DNA of 6,751 nt from Methanobrevibacter sp. (GCA_009776495.1 WRNS01000049.1:1-6751), one strand, 5' to 3'; counted from the first letter of the stretch, positions 1 to 5,535 are shown. The notes: generated from the sequence alone by a model not told the origin. A program made the numbers and translations.

Positions 1-102
1 TGTTATAACATTAGTTCCACCAAAAATCAACATACCTTCGACGGCTCCCATCACACAGATAATTACAATGGCCGTTAATAGGATAGTTTGGTTTAAATTC
101 AC
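1..102 (-). CDS. N-terminal fragment of a small membrane protein of unknown function (cut by window edge)
   Basis: Only the first 34 codons are visible; the rest lies beyond the left edge. The start is a GTG at 102-100, chosen because a strong GGAGG ribosome-binding site (110-114) sits 7 nt before it. The GTG overlaps the TGA stop of the upstream gene in a GTGA arrangement (99-102), which implies translational coupling and a shared transcript. The visible protein begins MNLNQTILLTAIVIICVMGA and is almost entirely a hydrophobic segment (about residues 6-28) followed by a Gly-Gly-Thr-Asn turn. It is therefore a signal anchor or first membrane helix. Its base composition (about 36% GC) is a little higher than that of the metal locus. 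I do not recognise the family. A protein related to its membrane-anchored upstream partner is possible but cannot be judged from this fragment. Confidence 0.7.
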   Translation of the reverse strand, partial: MNLNQTILLTAIVIICVMGAVEGMLIFGGTNVIT

Positions 103-551
103 TCTTTCGCCTCCATACTACTTACAATATCTTCAATAAGATGACTACTTTCAATAGGGATTATGATAAGATAACCTTTTCCATTAAAGTTAAAGGCAAA
201 ATGCTGATTACTAGCTTCAGTACCGTTTTTATAAACTGAAATACCATTAACATCAATAACATTGCTACTGTTTAGCTCTAAAGTGGTGTTGTATTGTCTA
301 AGTTCAATTGTTTCTTCTTGATTTTGCATTAATATCTTATAAAAAGTTGTTCCATTATCAGATTCATCGACCACTTTTTCATAAGATCCATTCACATAGC
401 TAAAGCCATTAGGAACTTTAAAACTTACTTCACTCAATTCAATTGTTTCTTGGGCATATAATGATTTAAGATACTGCATTCCAATAAATGATGAAACGAT
501 TATTAAGAAGCAAAGAACAGCTAATAAACTAGTTTTCATTTTTTCATCCAT
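99..551 (-). CDS. Membrane-anchored, probably glycosylated extracytoplasmic protein of unknown function
   Basis: This 150-residue protein has one N-terminal hydrophobic segment (about residues 8-28) after a short charged MDEKMK head, then a hydrophilic domain predicted to lie outside the cell. The outer domain carries five N-x-S/T sequons (N54, N66, N88, N94, N109), consistent with archaeal AglB-type N-glycosylation. The motif SFKVPNGFSY (43-52) and an amphipathic C-terminal segment (SSHLIEDIVSSM) suggest a small compact alpha/beta domain. I recall similar short secreted proteins in Methanobacteriales but cannot name a function. There is no lipobox. The ATG at 551 is preferred over the in-frame ATG at 539 because AGGAG (559-563) lies 7 nt upstream of it. 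The TGA stop overlaps the GTG of the next gene by 4 nt, so the two are probably co-translated. It is divergent from the metal-resistance locus, with 474 bp between them. Confidence 0.75.
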   Translation of the reverse strand: MDEKMKTSLLAVLCFLIIVSSFIGMQYLKSLYAQETIELSEVSFKVPNGFSYVNGSYEKVVDESDNGTTFYKILMQNQEETIELRQYNTTLELNSSNVIDVNGISVYKNGTEASNQHFAFNFNGKGYLIIIPIESSHLIEDIVSSMEAKE

Positions 552-603
552 ATGAATTCTCCTACAATTTATAATTAACTTTATAATAACATCGATATTT
601 TGT

Positions 604-613
604 CATTTATACT
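604..613 (-). promoter_or_regulatory. Candidate TATA box for the secreted-protein operon
   Basis: On the minus strand this reads AGTATAAATG. Its centre is about 57 nt before the ATG at 551, which would place the transcript start near 583 and leave a leader of about 30 nt containing the AGGAG site at 559-563. The surrounding DNA is so AT-rich that other TATA-like strings exist (for example around 580-588, which is too close to the start codon), so the assignment is tentative. Confidence 0.4.
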
Positions 614-642
614 ATCTTTTATTTATTATAAATTATTATCTA

Positions 643-782
643 TATTCAAATATTACTATTCATAACTATTCTATTCATAAATATTACTATTTATAACTAT
701 TCTATTCATAAATATTACTATTCATAATAATTTTATTCACAAATATTACTATCATAACTATTCTATTCACAAATAGTATTAT
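643..782. repeat. Degenerate ~31-bp tandem repeat, about 4.6 copies
   Basis: Copies begin at 643, 672, 703, 734 and 764, with lengths of 29, 31, 31, 30 and a partial 19. Each copy is itself a pair of related subunits: a 16-bp form near TATTCATAAATATTAC and a 15-bp form near TATTCATAACTATTC. There are therefore about nine alternating 15-16-bp units. No unique spacers lie between copies, so this is a direct tandem array and not CRISPR. It sits in the intergenic region between two divergent genes. Its role is unknown; it may be a product of replication slippage or a protein-binding array. Confidence 0.85.
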
Positions 783-994
783 CCGAGTCATTTTTTTTAA
801 TTTAATTAATTAAATTTTAAGTTAATATTGTTTTTAATAGAATAAATATTAATTAATATTATTTTTAATAAAATAAATATTTTTTTTATTATTTTAATTT
901 TTTTTTAATTTTTTTATTTTTATTTTTGAAGATTTGGATAATTTTTAAATTATTAGTTTTTTTTTTTTTTTAACAATTATTTTAAAAAGAAACA
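783..994. other. T-rich gene-less stretch upstream of the metal locus
   Basis: No coding potential is visible on either strand. The plus strand is dominated by T runs, including a homopolymer of 15 T at 957-971. Inside it is a second two-copy direct repeat, 822-850 and 853-881 (period 31, 27 of 29 bases identical). Such rigid T tracts commonly disfavour histone or nucleoid-protein wrapping, which would keep the promoter immediately downstream open; that is inference. On the plus strand the tracts could also stop stray transcription coming from the left. Confidence 0.6.
822..881. repeat. Two-copy direct repeat of 29 bp, period 31 bp
   Basis: Copy 1 (822-850) and copy 2 (853-881) differ at two positions only (G to A at 830/861 and at 840/871). 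They share TTAATATT-TTTTTAATA-AATAAATATT. The period equals that of the neighbouring 643-782 array, but the sequence is different. Confidence 0.8.
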
Positions 995-1002
995 TTTATA
1001 TT
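995..1002 (+). promoter_or_regulatory. TATA box of the arsR-ATPase operon (leaderless promoter)
   Basis: TTTATATT is preceded by a purine-rich AAAAGAAACA that could serve as the BRE (TFB site). The centre of the box is about 27 nt upstream of the A of the arsR ATG at 1026. That is the archaeal TATA-to-start distance, so transcription should begin at or very near the start codon. No ribosome-binding site precedes the ATG, which agrees with a leaderless mRNA. Confidence 0.7.
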
Positions 1003-1028
1003 TGAACATATGAATATATGTTCATATG
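1003..1028. promoter_or_regulatory. ArsR/SmtB-type operator overlapping the transcription and translation start
   Basis: Two overlapping perfect inverted repeats are present. TGAACATAT (1003-1011) pairs with ATATGTTCA (1016-1024) across 4 nt. CATATGAA (1007-1014) pairs with TTCATATG (1021-1028) across 6 nt. The second contains TGAA-N6-TTCA, the known core of SmtB/CadC/CzrA-family operators. The site fills the space between the TATA box and the arsR start codon and includes the ATG itself (1026-1028). Bound repressor should therefore block polymerase loading or start-site opening. The adjacent gene encodes the matching repressor, so autorepression relieved by metal is the likely mode. Confidence 0.8.
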
Positions 1029-1370
1029 AGTAGCCAATATTGTGAAATCAAAAGTGTTAGGGAAGATATTATCCAAGAAATTTCAAAAAAAATGTCCTCC
1101 AATAAAACGTATAATGAAATAGCTAATTTATTTAAGGTACTTGGAGATTTTAACAGAATTAGAATTTTATGTGCTTTATATCATCATGAATTTTGTGTTT
1201 GTGAACTTTCATTATTATTAGATATGAGTCAATCTGCTATATCTCATCAATTAAGATTACTCAGGAACAATGACATCGTGAAATACAGAAAAGAGAATAA
1301 AAAAGTTTTTTATTCCCTAGAAAGTAGTGAAATCATTTCCATGATTAAAAAGGTGAGTGAACATGGATAA
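1026..1370 (+). CDS. ArsR/SmtB-family metal-sensing repressor, CadC-like
   Basis: This 114-residue winged-helix protein should repress the operon by binding the operator at 1003-1028 and release it on binding a soft or thiophilic metal (Cd, Pb, perhaps Zn). Visible features are the FKVLGDFNRIRIL helix (36-48), the metal-site helix motif EFCVCEL (55-61; C57, C59), the recognition helix SQSAISHQLRLLR (68-80) and a beta wing around YRKENKKVFYSL (87-98). C6 near the N terminus matches the position of Cys7 in staphylococcal CadC; the second N-terminal CadC cysteine (Cys11) is Ser here. C6 with the C57/C59 pair is the trio I recall as needed for CadC induction. The C-terminal alpha-5 zinc site (D, H, H, E in CadC) is essentially absent. 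An in-frame TGA at 1011 excludes a longer start, and the transcript is probably leaderless. The stop overlaps the ATPase gene by 8 nt. Confidence 0.92.
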   Translation: MSSQYCEIKSVREDIIQEISKKMSSNKTYNEIANLFKVLGDFNRIRILCALYHHEFCVCELSLLLDMSQSAISHQLRLLRNNDIVKYRKENKKVFYSLESSEIISMIKKVSEHG

Positions 1371-3432
1371 AAAATCTCAAAATAATAAAGAATCTAATCA
1401 TGCATGTAATGATGAGAACCATAGCCATAATCATGATGATAAATCTTGTAGTTGTGAAAAAGGGATTTTTGAAGATATTGAAAAGTTTGAAAAGGAAAAA
1501 TCAAAAAAACCTTTGATAATTTTAGGAATTGGATTTATAATATTTCTTATAGGGTATTTTATTTCTCTTATTGAACTAAACATTTTTGAAAATTTAATAA
1601 ATAATGCTTTATTGTCTCAATTTATCTATTTACTCGTTGTAATAATAGTTGGACAAGGAATAATAAAAGAAGGGATCGAATCTCTTCTAAATAAAAAAAT
1701 AAAGATTGAATTCCTTGTAACCATAGCTACTATCGGTGCATTTTTACTTGGAGATGGTGGTGAAGGAGCTATATTGATAATTTTATTTTATTTAGCAGAA
1801 TACTTAGAAGGATACTCATTAGACAAATCAAAAAGATCCCTTGCTAATTTAATAAATTTAAATCCCAATAAAGCCATGGTTAAGAGAGAAAATGGAGATG
1901 TAGTTGAAGTTAAAATAGAAGATATTAATATTGGAAATAGGGTAGTTGTCAAACCAGGAGATAAGATTCCAGTGGATGGAATAATATCTTATGGAAGAAC
2001 TTCGGTTGATCAATCATCAATCACTGGAGAAAGTTTATGCGTAAATAAAAAAATAGGTGATGAAGTATATGCCTCTACCATAAATGAAGAGGGATACATA
2101 GAGATTGAAGTTAGAAAAAAATCCAATGATACTTTATTTTCAAAAATAATAGAGCTGATAAAAGAGTCTGAAGAGAAGAAAGCTAAAGTTGATCATTTCA
2201 TTGATAGATTTGCTAAGTATTATACTCCAACAATTGTAATTTTAGCACTATTTGTAGCTATAATTCCCTATTTATTTTTTGGAGAATCTTTGAGAGAATG
2301 GACTTACCGTGCATTGGTATTACTTGTTATAGCTTGCCCTTGTGCATTAGCTATTTCCACCCCAGTTTCAATGGTTTCAGCTATAACTTCTGGAACAAAA
2401 AATGGAATAATTATTAAAGGTGGAGAGTACATTGAAAGTTTAAGCAAAACAAAAGTAGTTTTATTTGATAAAACTGGAACTTTAACTGAAGGAAACTTAG
2501 AAATTCATGATATAGTTCCTTTAAAGGATTTTTCTAAAGAAGAAATAATTGCAATAGCTTGTAGTTTAGAAGAGAAATCTAAGCATCCTATAGCTAATGC
2601 CTTTAATGAATATAAAAATAATCACAATATATCATTAGAAAAAGTTCATGAATTTGAATCATTAGCTGGAAAAGGATTAAAAGGAAAAATCAATGGAAAA
2701 ACCTATTATGTTGGTAAGGAAGAGCTATTTGATTACAATAATAATTTAAATAAAGATATAAACGAATTTATTAAAAAGGAAAAACTAAAAAAAACAAGTG
2801 TTATCATAGGAAAATCTGATTCCAATAATAAAGAAAACTCTGGAAAAACCAGGGTTATCCTTGGAAATTCTGATTCTATCTTAGGTTTTATTAGTTTAAC
2901 TGATAAAATTCGTGAAAATGCACCTAAAACCATTGAAAAACTTAAAAAACAATCTATTAAAACTGTGATGCTAACTGGTGATAATTCAGCTACTGCAAAA
3001 ATGGTTTTTGAAAAATTAAGATTGGATGATTATTATTCGAATTTATTGCCAGAAGATAAAGTTAAAAAAGTTGAAAATATTTTAAATGAGTATAAAGACA
3101 TAGCTATGGTTGGAGATGGTGTAAATGATACTCCTTCTCTTGCAAGGGCAAATGTTGGAATAGCTATGGGAATGAATGGTGCAGATGTAGCTATTGAAAC
3201 TGCAGATATTGTACTGATGCAAGATGATATATCAAAGGTATTTTTTCTTATAAATTTAGCTAAAAAAACCATGAATGTTGTTAAACAGAATATTATTGTT
3301 ATTTTAGCTGTTAAAGGATTATTAGTTATTTTTGGTGTTTTAGGATATGTTACATTGTGGGAAGCTATTTTAATTGGAGATATGGGCTTAACTTTACTTG
3401 TAGTAGCTAATGCTTTGAGAATAGCTAGGTGA
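1363..3432 (+). CDS. cadA: P1B-2 type heavy-metal-exporting ATPase (Zn/Cd/Pb)
   Basis: This 689-residue polytopic pump should export Zn2+, Cd2+ or Pb2+ with ATP. A short His/Cys-rich tail (H13, C15, H20, H22, H24, C29, C31) replaces the usual ferredoxin-like HMA domain. Next come TM1-4 (about 50-148), the actuator loop with TGES (221-224), TM5 (289-306) and TM6 with the metal-gate CPC (325-327). The phosphorylated D369 is in DKTGTLTEG. The HP motif (H408) marks the nucleotide domain, and GDGVND (584-589) closes the P-domain. TM7-8 carry K651 and D673, the Lys/Asp positions typical of ZntA/CadA-type zinc pumps. I chose the ATG at 1363 because AGGTGA (1351-1356) lies 6 nt before it; a GTG at 1357 is in frame but sits directly on that site. 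It overlaps the repressor gene by 8 nt. An 18-codon duplication lies between the N and P domains (2791-2880). Metal preference beyond the P1B-2 class is inferred. Confidence 0.93.
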   Translation: MDKKSQNNKESNHACNDENHSHNHDDKSCSCEKGIFEDIEKFEKEKSKKPLIILGIGFIIFLIGYFISLIELNIFENLINNALLSQFIYLLVVIIVGQGIIKEGIESLLNKKIKIEFLVTIATIGAFLLGDGGEGAILIILFYLAEYLEGYSLDKSKRSLANLINLNPNKAMVKRENGDVVEVKIEDINIGNRVVVKPGDKIPVDGIISYGRTSVDQSSITGESLCVNKKIGDEVYASTINEEGYIEIEVRKKSNDTLFSKIIELIKESEEKKAKVDHFIDRFAKYYTPTIVILALFVAIIPYLFFGESLREWTYRALVLLVIACPCALAISTPVSMVSAITSGTKNGIIIKGGEYIESLSKTKVVLFDKTGTLTEGNLEIHDIVPLKDFSKEEIIAIACSLEEKSKHPIANAFNEYKNNHNISLEKVHEFESLAGKGLKGKINGKTYYVGKEELFDYNNNLNKDINEFIKKEKLKKTSVIIGKSDSNNKENSGKTRVILGNSDSILGFISLTDKIRENAPKTIEKLKKQSIKTVMLTGDNSATAKMVFEKLRLDDYYSNLLPEDKVKKVENILNEYKDIAMVGDGVNDTPSLARANVGIAMGMNGADVAIETADIVLMQDDISKVFFLINLAKKTMNVVKQNIIVILAVKGLLVIFGVLGYVTLWEAILIGDMGLTLLVVANALRIAR
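2791..2880 (+). repeat. In-frame 54-bp tandem duplication inside the ATPase gene
   Basis: Positions 2791-2826 and 2845-2880 match at 28 of 36 bases with an offset of exactly 54 (18 codons). The encoded segments are KTSVIIGKSDSN and KTRVILGNSDSI (residues 477-488 and 495-506), joined by NKENSG. The second copy continues into the normal GFISLTDKIRE strand, so the first is the apparent extra. The reading frame is kept. Confidence 0.75.
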
Positions 3433-3506
3433 AATCATAAATATTTGGAATAGTTAGTACTAATGAGATTTTTCTTTTATTTTCTTTTTTTGTTGTTGGT
3501 GAAATT
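3433..3506 (+). promoter_or_regulatory. Spacer with possible weak terminator and promoter before the methyltransferase gene
   Basis: The 74-nt gap holds a TATA-like ATAAATATT (3438-3446), a 10-bp palindrome TTAGTACTAA (3454-3463) and a T-rich tract (3467-3490) able to act as an archaeal oligo-T terminator. A GGTGA ribosome-binding site (3498-3502) follows, 4 nt before the next ATG. The methyltransferase gene may be read from the ATPase transcript by incomplete termination or from its own promoter; the sequence does not decide between these. No copy of the TGAA-N6-TTCA operator is present here. Confidence 0.35.
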
Positions 3507-4091
3507 ATGATTAATATTCTTGTAATAGTAAGTTTAGTGATTTTTTACACCTTGTTTTTAGGAAGGACCCTCCTACTGACAAGGAGTGGAGTTAAAGTAT
3601 TTGTATTAGGAGGAGCTTCCAATAAAATAGATAATTTATTAGAAAACTCAACACTTCCTTTTTTAATATTATGGGCATTTTTAATCGTGTTAATGGTCTT
3701 TAATATTGAAATTCCAATAATGTCTGTTTTAATTATAAAAAATAGCTTTTTTTCTTATATTGGAGTGATATTATGTTATATAGGATTAGCAATTTTTTTA
3801 TATGCTTTGATATCATTTGGAAATTCATGGAGAGTAGGAATTGATAATAATAATCAGGGAGAATTAGTTACAACAGGAATATTCAAGTATTCCCGTAACC
3901 CAATATTTTTATTTATGGATATTTACTTCATTGGAATCACAATAGCTTTTCCAACATTAATATTTATATTTATGACTATAATATTTGTTTTTGGATCTCA
4001 TAAACAAATTTTAAATGAAGAAAAACATCTTGCAGAAATTTATAATGAAGACTATCTAAACTATAAAAAACAAACAAGAAGATATTTATAA
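3507..4091 (+). CDS. ICMT/PEMT-family integral membrane methyltransferase (CzcN/NccN-like)
   Basis: This 194-residue membrane protein resembles the isoprenylcysteine carboxyl methyltransferase superfamily, which uses S-adenosylmethionine to methylate a membrane-embedded substrate. Hydrophobic helices lie near 3-18, 50-66, 82-104 and 135-163. The C-terminal catalytic signature is present: SFGNSWRVGID (103-113), ELVTTGIFKYSRNP (119-132) with the R130-N131-P132 cofactor motif, then an E-rich helix (EEKHL) and YNEDYLNYKK..RRY. The length equals that of typical archaeal ICMT homologues such as the structurally known one from Methanosarcina. Archaea are not known to make CaaX-prenylated proteins, so the substrate is unknown; lipids or a small hydrophobic molecule are alternatives. 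The position after a Zn/Cd pump recalls CzcN and NccN, ICMT-like proteins of bacterial czc and ncc metal-resistance operons. The start is supported by GGTGA 4 nt upstream. Confidence 0.85.
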   Translation: MINILVIVSLVIFYTLFLGRTLLLTRSGVKVFVLGGASNKIDNLLENSTLPFLILWAFLIVLMVFNIEIPIMSVLIIKNSFFSYIGVILCYIGLAIFLYALISFGNSWRVGIDNNNQGELVTTGIFKYSRNPIFLFMDIYFIGITIAFPTLIFIFMTIIFVFGSHKQILNEEKHLAEIYNEDYLNYKKQTRRYL

Positions 4092-4310
4092 TATTTTTCC
4101 CTTATTTTAATCGTGATAGTACTGTTGTTGGCAGATATTTAGTTTTTATTTTCTATATGTTAATATAATATAAAAAAAAATTTCATTATTTAAAAAAATA
4201 AAACAATAAATATAAATAATTTTTTTAAAAAATTTTCATTTTATTTAGAAAAAATTTTCTATTTGTTTACGAGAACTTTCAAAAAAAAAATCAATAGCTA
4301 TAGTTAAACT
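4092..4310. terminator. Convergent intergenic region with oligo-T stops for both strands
   Basis: This 219-bp gap separates convergent genes and shows no coding potential. On the plus strand, T-rich tracts follow the methyltransferase stop (4093-4108 and 4141-4155). On the minus strand a clean run of ten T (4290-4281) lies 21 nt past the nuclease stop at 4311. A/T-only palindromic sequence at 4218-4236 could fold in either direction. These are oligo-T type archaeal terminators by inference; no GC stem is present. Confidence 0.45.
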
Positions 4311-5504
4311 CTAAAAATTATCAAGTGTAATTATTTTTTCTCTTTTTACTGGTTCTTCTTGAATCTCATCATCAAAAGAGATTTCACCATACTTTCCTCC
4401 TCTTCCTGGAGAGATATTAATTTTCTTTTTTCTAAAAGAATCAATAGCTGGAGCTATATCTTCATTGATATTAGCTATTTTACTTAGAGGCACATTTAGT
4501 AAGATTTCAATTTCATTTTGAAATTTATCAATTAACTCTTTCCATTTATTTTGAACGGTTTTTGTGGTAACTCCTTTATCATAAACCATACTTATTATTT
4601 CAGCTAATGGCATTAAGTGAATATATGCTGGCCTGTTTTTTGGGTGATGAGGCTTTTTCCAAGTAGCTATCTCAGATATTCTAAAATCTACACCTTTTTT
4701 TATGGTTCCACCACAGCTACATTTCATTTTATTTTCCTTAGCTACTATTGGATCGATTATTTGATGACATTTAGTGCATCCAGTCATGTGATATTTACCT
4801 AAGTTTGGAACTAATCCATAGTTTGCTTTAATTTTCTCACTTTTAATCGCTGACTTTATTGAAGAAAATGAAATATCTTCAAGGTCAATTTGATTAAATT
4901 CCCTACCTAATCTATGTGGCCATGGAGAATGTGCATCTGAATTTGATAAAAATGGAATATCTTCTAACTCTTTAACTGTGTCTGCCATATTTGTATCAGC
5001 AGATAGTCCAAGCTCTAAAAAATCGGGTTTTTTCTCGTAACAATCATAAATACTATCATATGTTTTATACATACCAGTCCATGGAGTAAAAGCATGTGCG
5101 GGTCCTATTAGACAATCATAATCTTTAGCTAAATCCATAATTTCTGCACCATTCATTTTAGTCCTGGGTCTTCCATCTTTATCTTTGTTTGCAGAAACTA
5201 ATTTCTCAGCCATTTCTTTAGCTATTTCCATGGTAGGAATAAGGAGTAAATGATGTATTTTTTTTTCTCCTTCAATTTCACAAGTTAATACAAAATCACA
5301 GTCTTTTTTTGAGTAAATACCATCTCCAGAATATTTTGTACTATCTTCAATAATTTTTTGCCAACCTGGATGAAAAGCATCTCCTGTACCAATTAATTGA
5401 AGACCTTTAAGCTTTGCTTGAGGAGCTATATTATTTATTAACATGTCTTTAGAGCTTGCCATTGAAAAACAGCTGTGAACATGTAAATCTGCATTAACTA
5501 TCAT
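4311..5504 (-). CDS. Probable endonuclease Q (PHP-domain DNA repair nuclease)
   Basis: The 397-residue protein matches the architecture of endonuclease Q, which nicks DNA 5' of deaminated bases (uracil, hypoxanthine, xanthine) and abasic sites. The N-terminal PHP metal centre is visible: DLHVHS (6-11; H8, H10), GTGDAFHPGW (39-48; D42, H45), CEIEGE (75-80), HH (84-85), GPAHAFTPW (134-142; H137) and SNSDAHSPWPHRLGREF (187-203; D190, H192). A four-Cys zinc site follows (C243, C246, C262, C264, with CSCGG). The C-terminal helical part includes RPAYIHLMPLAEII and the glycine-rich ISPGRGGKYGEI (364-375). The last residues, KIITLDNF, look like a degenerate PCNA-interacting peptide. The length is close to the family norm of about 400. 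It is transcribed alone and convergent to the metal locus. The ATG at 5504 has no ribosome-binding site and lies about 24 nt after a TATA box, so the mRNA is probably leaderless. The stop is TAG. Confidence 0.85.
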   Translation of the reverse strand: MIVNADLHVHSCFSMASSKDMLINNIAPQAKLKGLQLIGTGDAFHPGWQKIIEDSTKYSGDGIYSKKDCDFVLTCEIEGEKKIHHLLLIPTMEIAKEMAEKLVSANKDKDGRPRTKMNGAEIMDLAKDYDCLIGPAHAFTPWTGMYKTYDSIYDCYEKKPDFLELGLSADTNMADTVKELEDIPFLSNSDAHSPWPHRLGREFNQIDLEDISFSSIKSAIKSEKIKANYGLVPNLGKYHMTGCTKCHQIIDPIVAKENKMKCSCGGTIKKGVDFRISEIATWKKPHHPKNRPAYIHLMPLAEIISMVYDKGVTTKTVQNKWKELIDKFQNEIEILLNVPLSKIANINEDIAPAIDSFRKKKINISPGRGGKYGEISFDDEIQEEPVKREKIITLDNF

Positions 5505-5520
5505 ATGTAAATATTAAATT

Positions 5521-5535
5521 TTTTAATATATTAAT
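5521..5535 (-). promoter_or_regulatory. TATA box of the endonuclease Q gene (leaderless promoter)
   Basis: On the minus strand the box reads ATTAATATATTAAAA and is centred about 24 nt before the ATG at 5504. The interval contains only A, T and one C, with no Shine-Dalgarno-like string, so the transcript probably starts at or within a few bases of the ATG. Confidence 0.5.

Noticed and set aside
643..782. CRISPR array
   Set aside because: The repeats are directly adjacent and degenerate, with no unique spacers, and no cas gene is present.
552..1025. Hidden small gene or tRNA in the long divergent spacer
   Set aside because: Stops occur often in all frames, there is no GC-richer segment, and no cloverleaf or T-loop (GTTCRANNC-like) sequence was seen.
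1357..1362. GTG at 1357 as the ATPase start
   Set aside because: It directly abuts the AGGTGA ribosome-binding site (1351-1356), leaving no spacer; the ATG at 1363 has proper 6-nt spacing.
2733..2933. Minus-strand reading frame inside the ATPase gene
   Set aside because: It is the antisense shadow of the pump's N/P-domain region and has no ribosome-binding site or family resemblance. Its internal repeat is the mirror of the 54-bp duplication.
3033..3272. Minus-strand 79-residue reading frame opposite the ATPase P-domain
   Set aside because: Antisense of the highly conserved GDGVND region; its composition is explained fully by the real gene.
3454..3463. Palindrome TTAGTACTAA as a second metal-repressor operator
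   Set aside because: It lacks the TGAA-N6-TTCA core found at 1003-1028 and is short enough to occur by chance.
4311..4313. TAG stop of the nuclease as a pyrrolysine codon
   Set aside because: The protein already ends at a normal family length with a plausible C-terminal motif, a T10 terminator follows within about 20 nt, and no pyl genes are visible.
4617..4802. Plus-strand 61-residue reading frame opposite the nuclease gene
   Set aside because: Antisense to the zinc-site region of the nuclease, with no supporting start signals.
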